Shown here: one piece after another, positions 1 through 11,852 of the stretch
Layout: every line of letters starts with the position of its first letter
How positions within the stretch are numbered: position 1 is the first letter of the stretch
Source of the DNA: Vitreoscilla massiliensis
GTDB lineage: Bacteria; Pseudomonadota; Gammaproteobacteria; Burkholderiales; Neisseriaceae
Direction of reading: 5' to 3'
DNA length: 64,000 nucleotides
Assembly (NCBI RefSeq): GCF_001457815.1
Contig: NZ_LN898215.1
Location: 1-64,000, forward strand
Translations under genes and position numbers: made by a program
The notes under the pieces: generated by a model
What the model was told of the DNA's origin: nothing
What the model saw: only the letters and a program-made list of their open reading frames with translations
Databases searched by the model: none

Positions 1-62
1 TTAATCATTTCTCGTTCTTTTCTTTTGAGAAGCAGACCAGAAGTTATATTAGCTTAGAGATT

Positions 63-1603
<1,541 letters not shown>

Positions 1604-1679
1604 GAGATAGAAGAGGCTTGACGCATTCACACTTATCGGTAAACTGAAATGAAGATGCAAGAAGAAACAGCAACGACCT

Positions 1680-1756
<77 letters not shown>

Positions 1757-1812
1757 CTTATTAAGTAAGACTTATAGGTGATGGTTGTGGTTGGTACGGA
1801 GTTAGCTGAGTA

Positions 1813-1892
1813 TGATGTATTCAGACGAGGCGAGAAGAAGCGAAGCATACTTATGTATGTGAGCGACTGAGCAACGAAGTATCAATACATCA
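1813..1892 (+). repeat. Inverted-repeat insert between the two spacer tRNAs
   Basis: Perfect 9-bp arms TGATGTATT (1813-1821) and AATACATCA (1884-1892) enclose about 62 nt, with an inner hairpin CATAC-TTAT-GTATG near 1846-1859. The transcript would fold into a long stem between tRNA-Ile and tRNA-Ala, possibly a processing signal. Its function is unknown. Confidence 0.6.
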
Positions 1893-1894
1893 GA

Positions 1895-1970
1895 GGGGGC
1901 ATAGCTCAGTTGGTAGAGCACCTGCTTTGCAAGCAGGGGGTCATCGGTTCGATCCCGTTTGCCTCCACCA
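1895..1970 (+). tRNA. tRNA-Ala (TGC)
   Basis: 76-nt tRNA. The acceptor stem GGGGGCA pairs with TGCCTCC (one G-U), the anticodon TGC is at 1928-1930, and CCA is encoded at the 3' end. It is the second spacer tRNA of the rrn operon. Confidence 0.98.
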
Positions 1971-2128
1971 CTGACTGCTGTAGTAACTTTGCAAATCAAA
2001 GAAGATTAACAGCTGCGGCTGTTATTTGTTTCCTTGTTAATAAGGAAATGGTATACTAGTCGTCTTTGATTTGCGAAGCGTGTGAGCGGATAAGCAGTAC
2101 AAAGCGAAACACATAAAAAGCAACGCAT

Positions 2129-2140
2129 TGATCTTTAAAA
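2129..2140 (+). promoter_or_regulatory. boxA-like antitermination site before 23S
   Basis: TGATCTTTAAAA matches the boxA consensus TGCTCTTTAACA at 10 of 12 positions and sits in the spacer upstream of the 23S gene, where Nus-factor antitermination sites are usual. The assignment is by similarity and position only. Confidence 0.6.
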
Positions 2141-2205
2141 AATTAGAAAGCCGAAATCAACAAACAAAAGACAATGTTGTTGTTTAAGCAAGACGTAAGT
2201 CAGCC

Positions 2206-2219
2206 TTTACAGGCCGCTT
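2206..2219 (+). repeat. Single DUS-like word in the rRNA spacer
   Basis: TTTACAGGCCGCTT, one copy of the window-wide uptake-like word, lies between tRNA-Ala and the 23S gene. No copy was seen inside the rRNA genes themselves. Confidence 0.8.
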
Positions 2220-2383
2220 AAATAACACAGTAATTTGGGTGATGATTGTATCTGCGATTAACGAATTCAAAAGGCGTTAATCGTAACAACCAAGTAGTAA
2301 GCTTTATTGTAAGAGAGAATCAAGTTTAAGGAAGACACGTCAACTGTCCAGTTAAACAAAGTCAGAGGTTCTTGAAATGATAG

Positions 2384-5275
<2,892 letters not shown>

Positions 5276-5440
5276 ATCATTTGAAGAACTTCGAATGATG
5301 AAGCTTACTACAATAAGCATACAATTCATTACCTGTTGATTTAAGTTTACGTAAGGCGCATAATACGCGACTTACAAAAAGCGAACCTTGTGAAAACAGT
5401 CCAAAGACGCTTCACAAAACGGCTTTCTAATACCCTTTTT

Positions 5441-5556
5441 GTTTGGCGGCCATAGCAAGTTGGTCCCACGCCTTCCCATCCCGAACAGGACCGTGAAACG
5501 ATTTAGCGCCGATGATAGTGTGGATTACCCATGTGAAAGTAGGTCACCGCCAAACT
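5441..5556 (+). rRNA. rrf: 5S ribosomal RNA
   Basis: About 116 nt with terminal helix GTTTGGCGG/CCGCCAAAC and the conserved CCCGAAC segment near 5481. It is the last gene of the rrn operon and is followed directly by an intrinsic terminator. Confidence 0.96.
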
Positions 5557-5565
5557 CCCCATTCT

Positions 5566-5594
5566 AAAGCCCTGATGCAATGCATCAGGGCTTT
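5566..5594 (+). terminator. rrn operon terminator
   Basis: Fourteen-base arms AAAGCCCTGATGCA and TGCATCAGGGCTTT form a strong hairpin ending in a T run, 10 bp after the 5S gene. Confidence 0.9.
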
Positions 5595-5788
5595 ATTCAT
5601 TTCAGGCACCAAACTAAAACAGCACAATAGCCAGCAATAGATCAGATACAAGCGACCTGTAAGTTTTGCTGCAATCACAAATATCAGCAATCAAACAAAT
5701 TCACAACTGACTAGACCCAACAACTCATATACTCATACACGCTTGCTGTAACAACATTGAATCTACAGATACATCACTAAGTACTTAG

Positions 5789-5818
5789 AAGCGGCCTGTA
5801 AACACTTACAGGCCGCTT
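5789..5818. repeat. DUS-like inverted pair
   Basis: AAGCGGCCTGTAA followed after a few bases by TTACAGGCCGCTT. It lies downstream of the rrn terminator. Confidence 0.85.
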
Positions 5819-5923
5819 GTAATTCATCAGTTGCTTACCTTAAAGCACTCAAACTCAACCACTCAGATGCTCATGCATGTTTGCTGTAGCAGTATGGGTT
5901 CTGTGAAATACTTCAAATCATAC

Positions 5924-5954
5924 ATGCGGCCTGTAGCATCCTTACAGGCCGCTT
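5924..5954. repeat. DUS-like inverted pair, left arm imperfect
   Basis: ATGCGGCCTGTAG then CTTACAGGCCGCTT. It lies just behind the OmpA-family gene on the minus strand and may act as its terminator hairpin. Confidence 0.8.
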
Positions 5955-5980
5955 TAGTTAGATTGTTTTGAAAAGAATGC

Positions 5981-7177
5981 TCAACTGGTGCGCACGAAAA
6001 TTTCGACGCGGCGGTTGAGTTGGCGGTTGCTGGGGCTGTCTTTGCCATCGACTTCATTGGGAACAACGGGCAGGGATTCTCCAAAGCCGTGGGCTTGGAT
6101 GTTGTTTAATGGCGTTTGTTGTTGTAAGGCTTTGAGCACGGCTTGGGCGCGGTTTTCAGACAGGGTTTGGTTGTAGGCATCGCTGCCTTTGCTGTCAGTA
6201 TGACCGCGAATTTCGATGCCAGCGGCGTTGATTTGTTTAAGGGCTGTGGCCAATTGCTTCAATATATTGGCGGCATCAGCGCGTATCTGCGCTTGGTCAA
6301 AATCGAACAATACTTGATCGTCCAAGCTGATGATGTAGCCGCAGACTTGGCCAGGCATGTGCAGTTTGTTAAGTAAAGGAAGTTTGCCCACTTTAGGTAC
6401 CAATGGCCAAGGTGCCATTTTGACCGGTTTTTCATCTGGCCCGACTGTGCCGGTACCATCGCCCAAATTGGTTTGCATTTGTGAGCCGGTCCAATTGCCA
6501 GCGCCATTGGCTTGAATTTCCACCACCTCTTGCTCGCCCGTCCATGTGCCTGAGCCATCGGCATTGATGGTGATGCTGCCCAGTTTGCCTACCCAAGTGC
6601 CACCGCCTTGGCCGTCTATGGTCATCGTGCCCTCGGGGCCGACATAAGTGCCGGAGCCATCGGCGTTGACGGTGAGGGTGATACCACTGGCGTCATCGCT
6701 TGATTTGCTGACCACGGTGCCGGAACCATCGGCCTGGACTTCCATGGTCATATTCGCATCGGTTGAGGTGCCAGAACCGTCTTTGTTAACGCTGAGCACG
6801 CCTTGTTGGTTGATTTGGGTGGCATGGTCTGAGCTGTATTGGCTGATGCTGCCATTGCTGTTAATCAATTGCTGCTGGTCACAACGGGCGGGATAGACTT
6901 TGATGCCGGCGACGTTTTTTAAAGCCACTGGCATCGCTTGTTCAAATTGCAATTGTTGCTCGGTCACGCCGATAAAGTCAGGAATGACGATGGCGGGAAT
7001 GTGGGGGATGGCCAACGTGGTTGTGCTTGAAGTGCTGTGGGCAGATGCGCTTGAGGCGGCACTGCTTGCGTGTGTTGCTGTGGCAGCGGGAGCTGCTTGG
7101 TCTTGTGCGTCGGAGCAAGCGACCAAGGCCAAGAGACTGAGCCAGCATAGGTTTGAGAGTGTGAATGCCTTCATCAT
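5981..7177 (-). CDS. OmpA-family lipoprotein with DGSGT repeats
   Basis: 398 aa. The N-terminus is a lipoprotein signal with lipobox LVAC (Cys21), so the product is probably anchored in the outer membrane. A low-complexity Ala/Ser linker follows. Residues about 130-245 form a repeat region with about seven units of the type DGSGT/DGQGGGTW. The C-terminal ~115 residues are an OmpA-like peptidoglycan-binding domain (VLFDFDQAQIR, EIRGHTDSKGSDAYN, NRQLNRRVEIF) with the Asp and Arg that bind diaminopimelate in this family. It probably tethers the outer membrane to the wall; the repeat region's role is unknown. A second Met at codon 2 is equally possible, and no clear ribosome site decides. The gene stands alone. 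Confidence 0.88.
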   Translation of the reverse strand: MMKAFTLSNLCWLSLLALVACSDAQDQAAPAATATHASSAASSASAHSTSSTTTLAIPHIPAIVIPDFIGVTEQQLQFEQAMPVALKNVAGIKVYPARCDQQQLINSNGSISQYSSDHATQINQQGVLSVNKDGSGTSTDANMTMEVQADGSGTVVSKSSDDASGITLTVNADGSGTYVGPEGTMTIDGQGGGTWVGKLGSITINADGSGTWTGEQEVVEIQANGAGNWTGSQMQTNLGDGTGTVGPDEKPVKMAPWPLVPKVGKLPLLNKLHMPGQVCGYIISLDDQVLFDFDQAQIRADAANILKQLATALKQINAAGIEIRGHTDSKGSDAYNQTLSENRAQAVLKALQQQTPLNNIQAHGFGESLPVVPNEVDGKDSPSNRQLNRRVEIFVRTS

Positions 7178-7408
7178 GAACCCAATAGAGCGATAATGGA
7201 GGGTATCTTAAGCAAAAGTGGGCGGGCATCACCACCTTGTTTAGATGAATTACCTTAATTTTACACAGTGATGGGAGGGTGGAATGGCTATTGATGATGG
7301 CGAGGGAAATGTGTTTACAGGCCGCTATTAACACGGATACATAGATTGCTGAAATTGTCCTAAAATAAAAACCAATAGGCGTTAATATTCAGCACAAAGG
7401 TCATCAAT

Positions 7409-7909
7409 ATGCAGATACGTACAGAACAGAGCGCCGATATCGCAGCCATAGAGGCAGTGGTAAGCACCGCCTTTTTACAGGCCGCACACAGTTCACATAC
7501 CGAACAATACATTGTGCACGCTTTGCGTGAGGCACATGCGTTGACAGTATCGCTGGTGGCAATAGAAGCCGGCAATATCGTTGGGCATGTGGCGGCATCG
7601 CCGGTGAGCATCAGCGATGGCAGTGTGCATTGGTATGGCTTGGGGCCGGTGGCAGTCTTGCCGGCTAGCCAACAACAAGGCATAGGCAAGGCTTTGATAC
7701 AGGCCGCTTTAAATACATTGCAAACCTTGGGTGCGGCAGGTTGTGTGGTCTTGGGCGAGCCTGAATATTATCAACGCTTTGGTTTCAAAACTGAGCCACA
7801 ATTGCGATTGGCCGATGTGCCGGCAGAGTATTTTATGGCATTGGCTTTTCAAGATGATATTCCGATTGGCGAGGTGACTTATCACCCTGCATTTAATGCA
7901 ACTGCTTAA
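7409..7909 (+). CDS. GNAT family N-acetyltransferase
   Basis: 166 aa single-domain GNAT fold, closest by pattern to the YhbS group. The acetyl-CoA loop is seen as VLPASQQQGIGKALIQAAL around residues 87-105, followed by LGEPEYYQRFGFK, the typical C-terminal strand. The substrate cannot be told from sequence. Two DUS-like words are read through as coding sequence (about 7474 and 7696, the latter imperfect). It stands alone between the divergent OmpA-family gene and convergent queF. Confidence 0.85.
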   Translation: MQIRTEQSADIAAIEAVVSTAFLQAAHSSHTEQYIVHALREAHALTVSLVAIEAGNIVGHVAASPVSISDGSVHWYGLGPVAVLPASQQQGIGKALIQAALNTLQTLGAAGCVVLGEPEYYQRFGFKTEPQLRLADVPAEYFMALAFQDDIPIGEVTYHPAFNATA

Positions 7910-7946
7910 GGAGTAATCATAAGCAATGTTATGCATGTGGGTAAAA

Positions 7947-7977
7947 AAGCGGCCTGTAAATCATTTACAGGCCACTT
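7947..7977. repeat. DUS-like inverted pair between convergent genes
   Basis: AAGCGGCCTGTAAA, a short loop, then TTTACAGGCCACTT followed by a T run. One arm has an A for G mismatch. It is placed between the ends of the acetyltransferase gene and queF and is a likely bidirectional terminator. Confidence 0.8.
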
Positions 7978-7997
7978 TTTTCTATGCTCACAAACGC

Positions 7998-8495
7998 TTA
8001 ACGGTTGTCGATTTTTTCGGGGTATAAGTCGTGGCCGAACAGGCGTTGTTCGGCCATGTGTTCGTATTTGCTATCGGGACGACCGTAATTGCAATATGGG
8101 TCTATCGACAGGCCGCCGCGTGGGGTGAATTTGCCCCACACTTCGATGTAGCGCGGCTGGAGCAGCGCAATCAAATCGAGCATGATTTTGTTGATGCAGT
8201 CTTCGTGAAAATCGCCGTGATTGCGAAAGCTGAACAAATACAGTTTCAAGGATTTGCTTTCGACCAGTTTTTCATCGGGGATGTAAGAGATGTAAATGGT
8301 GGCGAAATCCGGTTGGCCGGTTAAGGGGCACAGGCTGGTGAATTCGGGGCAGTTGAATTTGACGAAATAGTCGCGTGCGGCGTGTAAATTGGGCACGGCT
8401 TCGAGCACGCTGGGTTGGTATTCGTTCGGATAGTGGGTGTGTTGATTGCCTAACAGGGTTAAGCCATCGAGTTCTTGGGCGCTTCTGCTGCTCAT
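7998..8495 (-). CDS. queF: NADPH-dependent 7-cyano-7-deazaguanine reductase QueF
   Basis: 165 aa, the short unimodular (YkvM-like) form. It reduces preQ0 to preQ1 in queuosine biosynthesis in the cytoplasm. The nucleophile is Cys56 in FTSLCPLTGQPDF with general acid Asp63, the specificity motif VESKSLK lies around 78-84, and GDFHEDC (94-100) carries the substrate-binding Glu98. These match the family closely. Upstream in the leader is a preQ1-I riboswitch, so the gene appears to be repressed by its own product. Confidence 0.97.
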   Translation of the reverse strand: MSSRSAQELDGLTLLGNQHTHYPNEYQPSVLEAVPNLHAARDYFVKFNCPEFTSLCPLTGQPDFATIYISYIPDEKLVESKSLKLYLFSFRNHGDFHEDCINKIMLDLIALLQPRYIEVWGKFTPRGGLSIDPYCNYGRPDSKYEHMAEQRLFGHDLYPEKIDNR

Positions 8496-8530
8496 CTTGT
8501 GCTTTCATCTGTGCATGGCACGCCACAGAC

Positions 8531-8569
8531 CATGGTTTTTTAAAGAGGGTGGGTGCCATAAACCTCTGG
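8531..8569 (-). promoter_or_regulatory. preQ1-I riboswitch of queF
   Basis: On the minus strand the leader reads AGAGGTTTATGG, then CACCCACCCTCT and TTAAAAAACCATGG. P1 is AGAGG with CCTCT, the pseudoknot helix P2 is ATGG with CCAT, and the A-rich strand AAAAAA lies between. This is the class I preQ1 H-type pseudoknot. A downstream CCATG near 8510 could pair instead with the P2 strand CATGG, a plausible switch element ahead of the queF start 35 nt away. Confidence 0.88.
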
Positions 8570-8577
8570 GAACAGGC

Positions 8578-8583
8578 ATTATA
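8578..8583 (-). promoter_or_regulatory. -10 element of the queF promoter
   Basis: A perfect TATAAT on the minus strand lies about 10 bp before the first riboswitch helix, so transcription would start almost at the aptamer. No good -35 hexamer is visible. Confidence 0.6.
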
Positions 8584-8667
8584 ACCTAACTCAGGTGGTT
8601 TACTCATGCAGGCCGACATTGCAGTGGCCGCTGACAAAACCGTGCATGGATAACAGGAGATTGATGG

Positions 8668-9144
8668 ATGCTTACCATCACAGCGCTGCAACAATGGTAT
8701 GAAGATTTATTGGCAAGCAGTGGTGATGACTGGCGAGATGTGCCGTGCGGTGAGGCCACGTTGGCGGAAATTGAGCGCGTATTGGGCGTGACTTTGCCGG
8801 AAGACTACAAACAAATCAGCCGCTTTAGCTCGTATGCGGCCGTTGGCGGGATTTGGCACTATGGCATTGAACTGTCGGATGATCCCCATACCATGGTCAA
8901 TCAGACTTTGCTGCTGAGAAAACTGATTCACTTGCCGCATGAATATCTGGTGTTGGCTGAGCCTGATGAAAGTTTGTTGGTATTGAATACTCAGCAAAAG
9001 CCACGCGTGCGTTGCTTGGATGCGGTGCAAGCACCCGATTTGGCCGTGCTCGGGGCAGACGAATACGATGCTTGGGATGAGTATGCGGATTATTTTCTGT
9101 GGCTGTTGCAGCAAGAGGAAGAATGGCGTGACGATGGTGGGTAA
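8668..9144 (+). CDS. SMI1/KNR4 (SUKH) family protein
   Basis: 158 aa. The N-terminal half shows the SUKH pattern: CGEATLAEIERVLGVTLPEDYK, then GGIWHYGIEL and a conserved acidic C-terminus. In bacteria SUKH proteins are often immunity proteins against polymorphic toxins; no toxin gene is nearby, so this is an orphan or housekeeping member. The start has a clear ribosome site (AACAGGAG, 8652-8659). It is followed by a DUS-like pair. Confidence 0.75.
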   Translation: MLTITALQQWYEDLLASSGDDWRDVPCGEATLAEIERVLGVTLPEDYKQISRFSSYAAVGGIWHYGIELSDDPHTMVNQTLLLRKLIHLPHEYLVLAEPDESLLVLNTQQKPRVRCLDAVQAPDLAVLGADEYDAWDEYADYFLWLLQQEEEWRDDGG

Positions 9145-9214
9145 GGAATGCTGTATAGAGGTTGGCGCTGTTGGCTTGGCAATGTTGATAATGAGGGCGG
9201 GCAGCAAATAGATG

Positions 9215-9253
9215 AAGCGGCCTGTAAACATGGAAAAAGATTTACAGGCCGCT
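9215..9253. repeat. DUS-like inverted pair before the RidA-like gene
   Basis: AAGCGGCCTGTAAA and TTTACAGGCCGCTT with an 11-bp loop. An in-frame upstream Met lies inside it, which argues that the downstream start at 9287 is the real one. Confidence 0.85.
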
Positions 9254-9286
9254 TTTGTGCACCATTTTAATCAGGCAGAGAACAAG

Positions 9287-9781
9287 ATGAGTCGAGAACA
9301 AAAATTGATGGCATGGGCAGCGTCGTTGGGGTTTGATACCGACGCTGCCATTCAAATTGGTGGGCATTATGTGCCGGTATTGCGCGAGGGCGCACAAGTG
9401 TATGTGAGCGGGCAGATTCCGCGTGTGTTGAACAAAGTGGTGGTAACAGGTCGCGCTGGCGTGGAGGTGAATGTGGAACAGGCGCAGTATGCGGCCAAGC
9501 TGTGTGTGCTGCGTGCGTTGACGCTGTTGCGGCAAGAGCTGGGCAGTTTGGATGCCATCGCCCGCATCTTGCGCATCAATGTGTATGTGCAAAGCGGCGA
9601 AGACTTTACCCAACAAAGTGAGGTGGCCGATGGCGCTTCGGATTTGTTGTTTGATATTTTGGGCGAGGCGGGAGCGCACACGCGCACGTCGGTCGGCGTT
9701 TACCAATTGCCAAAAAATGCAACGGTGGAGTTGGACGTGGTAGCGACGGTGACGCCTGCTTACCTACAAGTTTGCTCTTAA
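9287..9781 (+). CDS. RidA/YjgF-YER057c family protein
   Basis: 164 aa from the chosen start. It matches the PF14588-type Rid subgroup: LGFDTDAAIQIGGHYVPV, VSGQIPR, VTGRAGVEV, then QYAAKLCVLRALTLL and a C-terminal GASDLLFDILGEAG.HTR.SVGV. Rid proteins deaminate reactive enamine/imine intermediates, but this subgroup has no firm activity. I chose ATG 9287 over upstream in-frame starts (9212, 9230) because those lie in a DUS-like repeat and the family normally starts near this point; the ribosome site (GGCAGAG) is weak. Confidence 0.8.
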   Translation: MSREQKLMAWAASLGFDTDAAIQIGGHYVPVLREGAQVYVSGQIPRVLNKVVVTGRAGVEVNVEQAQYAAKLCVLRALTLLRQELGSLDAIARILRINVYVQSGEDFTQQSEVADGASDLLFDILGEAGAHTRTSVGVYQLPKNATVELDVVATVTPAYLQVCS

Positions 9782-9799
9782 GCGCTGCTCAGTTCAGAC

Positions 9800-9962
9800 T
9801 TATCCACAGTGGTATGTGATGGCTGCTTGTGGATAAGGTGACGCAGCGTTATAGGTAAGAATGCGGCCTGTAAACACTGTCAGAGGTTTACAGGCCGCAT
9901 TGACATCACTTATGCAGAATTAATCCCGCATTTATCCCAGACTTATACAAAACTTATCCACA
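9800..9962. promoter_or_regulatory. Cluster of DnaA boxes
   Basis: Three perfect TTATCCACA boxes: 9800-9808 (+), 9828-9836 (-) and 9954-9962 (+). Near matches are TTATGCAGA at 9910-9918 and TTATACAAA at 9943-9951, each one mismatch from TTWTNCACA. The 9901-9962 part is AT-rich. It could be a replication origin, a DnaA-titration site or a DnaA-reactivating site. The neighbouring genes are not the usual oriC neighbours. Confidence 0.6.
9861..9900. repeat. DUS-like inverted pair inside the DnaA-box region
   Basis: Perfect arms ATGCGGCCTGTAAAC and GTTTACAGGCCGCAT. It lies between the convergent RidA-like and ribonuclease genes and splits the DnaA-box cluster. Confidence 0.85.
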
Positions 9963-11852
9963 TCAAGCCGGTTCGACTTCGTCTTCGACGCTGTGGATGA
10001 ATTTATTGAAATTCAAGCTGATGGACTGTTGAGGCAATTGCACGCCGGTGATGTTGAGCCAAGCGCGTGAACGCGGCATGCACACCGGCACGCCAACGGC
10101 ACGGCTGACCAAAGGCAGGCCATCGATGCGCACCAAATCTTCTTTCAATACCACCGCTTTCAAATGGCGCAAGCCTTGTTGTTGGATGTAGACCAAGCTC
10201 CAATAGCTTTCCATTTTGCGCTGAAAATCGGCATACGCACTGTAAGTGGTGTCAAAATCACGCATTAACGCAAACACATCGCTCGATTGCATGGCAAAAC
10301 GCGGCTCGAAATGCTCGGGCTCTATCAGGCTTAACAATTGGCGTTGGTTGAAATAGTCGGTGGCGCGGCGCAGCGGTGAGGTACACCAAGCATAGTGTTC
10401 CACGCCCATGCCGATGTGCGCTTCCGATTGTGTGCTCATGCGCACTTTGCCGGCCGGTTGCACGCGGTATATTGCCGCGCGTTCGCCTTCGTGCAGCATT
10501 TTCGCCCAAGTCGAATTGGCCAGAATCATCATTTCCGACACCAAGGTATCAATCGGTGCACCGCGTTCGCGTTTGGCGATGCTCACTTGGCCATCGTCGC
10601 TTAAGTCTATGCTGTAATCGTATTGGGTTGGGCGAGTTGGGTCGTATTTGCCGCGTTGTTTTTGCAATTCAATCGCCAATTGTAGCAAATACACCATGTC
10701 GTGTTGGTGGGCAAAAGTCTCGCTGCCATCGGCTGCCAAATCTGTGCCGTGTTCATGGTTGAACAAGGGTTCGATGTCTTGGATGCGCAAATTGGCATCG
10801 ACATGCACTTGTTCCAATACCGTGCTGTGCAAGGCAATTTGCCAATCGCTGCTGACATCAAAATAAATGCTCAATGCAGGGCGCACCGCTCCTACATCCA
10901 AGCTGAATGCGGCACACCAATTGTCAGGCAACATGGTGATTTTATTGCCAGGGAAATACACGGTAGACAGGCGTTGGAACACCACTTTTTCCATGGCGCT
11001 GTCGGGTGCAATCACCGCGCTCGGGGCGGCTATGTGGATACCGACGCGCACCGCGCCACCGTCCAAATGCTGTACCGATAAGGCGTCGTCGATTTCGGTG
11101 GTGTCGGCATCGTCGATTGAAAACGCGTTCACACCGGCAGCGACAGGCAATTGATTCGGCAACTCAGGCACAGCAATGTCGGCAAAACCCGTACCGTGTT
11201 TGAAAAATTCAAACTCAAAGCCGTCCTGTAAGTATTGTGGGATGGATTTCACCGCGCCCACATGTTCGGCCAATTGCAAAAAGTTCTTTTTGCTTTGTTC
11301 GGCGGCCAAGGCATAGGCTTTGTAAGTGAGGGTTTGTTTGTCGGGGGCAAACAAAATGGTTTTGATGTCGGCGGCAATTTCGTCGGGCAATAGGCCTTGT
11401 TGTAAGGCTTCTGCCCATGCAGTCATTTGCGCATCTTGTTGCTTTTTGCGCTCGATGGCGGCCAAAGCCTGTTTCAAGGTTTCTTCCGGTGCGGCTTTGA
11501 ACACGCCCTTGGCTTTTTTGTAGAAATACGCTGGCGCGGCATACAAGGCCAGATAAGTACCAGCGATTTGGCTTTTGCTTGGCGTGCCGCCAAAATACTC
11601 GGTAGCGCTGTCTTCGGCGCTGAATTCGGCTTCGCCGCTCACTTCCCACAACAAATCGGTGTCGATTTCATCACGGTAAGCCTCAGCCTGTTGCATAAAC
11701 GCCGCCATGTCGCCATCAAATTCTAACAACACATGATTGGTTTTGATTTTGGTGCGTTTGCCAAACTGGGTATCCACTTGGTAAGTGCTGTCGTTTTTTT
11801 GAACGATGCTGGCAAGTTTGAATTGGCCGGATTCTTCGTAAAAAATATTCAT
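9963..11852 (-). CDS. RNB-domain exoribonuclease (RNase II/R family)
   Basis: 629 aa. The catalytic RNB domain covers roughly residues 215-560: AFSIDDADTTEIDDALSV (243-260) holds the metal-binding aspartates (Asp247, 250, 255, 256) and YAWCTSPLRRATDYFNQRQL the C-terminal signature of the domain. Family members degrade single-stranded RNA 3' to 5'. The N-terminal ~200 residues do not show clear cold-shock domains, and the C-terminal S1 region is short, so this is the RNase II-like branch found in beta-proteobacteria, not RNase R. The stop abuts a DnaA box. It stands alone. Confidence 0.88.
   Translation of the reverse strand: MNIFYEESGQFKLASIVQKNDSTYQVDTQFGKRTKIKTNHVLLEFDGDMAAFMQQAEAYRDEIDTDLLWEVSGEAEFSAEDSATEYFGGTPSKSQIAGTYLALYAAPAYFYKKAKGVFKAAPEETLKQALAAIERKKQQDAQMTAWAEALQQGLLPDEIAADIKTILFAPDKQTLTYKAYALAAEQSKKNFLQLAEHVGAVKSIPQYLQDGFEFEFFKHGTGFADIAVPELPNQLPVAAGVNAFSIDDADTTEIDDALSVQHLDGGAVRVGIHIAAPSAVIAPDSAMEKVVFQRLSTVYFPGNKITMLPDNWCAAFSLDVGAVRPALSIYFDVSSDWQIALHSTVLEQVHVDANLRIQDIEPLFNHEHGTDLAADGSETFAHQHDMVYLLQLAIELQKQRGKYDPTRPTQYDYSIDLSDDGQVSIAKRERGAPIDTLVSEMMILANSTWAKMLHEGERAAIYRVQPAGKVRMSTQSEAHIGMGVEHYAWCTSPLRRATDYFNQRQLLSLIEPEHFEPRFAMQSSDVFALMRDFDTTYSAYADFQRKMESYWSLVYIQQQGLRHLKAVVLKEDLVRIDGLPLVSRAVGVPVCMPRSRAWLNITGVQLPQQSISLNFNKFIHSVEDEVEPA

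Larger units (their letters stand above)
5595..5980. other. Gene-free spacer with two diverged copies of a ~95-bp unit
   Basis: No gene is supported here. Positions 5723-5818 and 5861-5954 look like diverged direct copies: each runs from an ACTCANATRCTCAT block through TTGCTGTARCA to a DUS-like inverted pair. The rest shows no recognisable signal. Confidence 0.55.

Noticed and set aside
9212..9286. An upstream start of the RidA-like protein
   Set aside because: The extra codons translate a DUS-like inverted pair and family members start about where ATG 9287 does.
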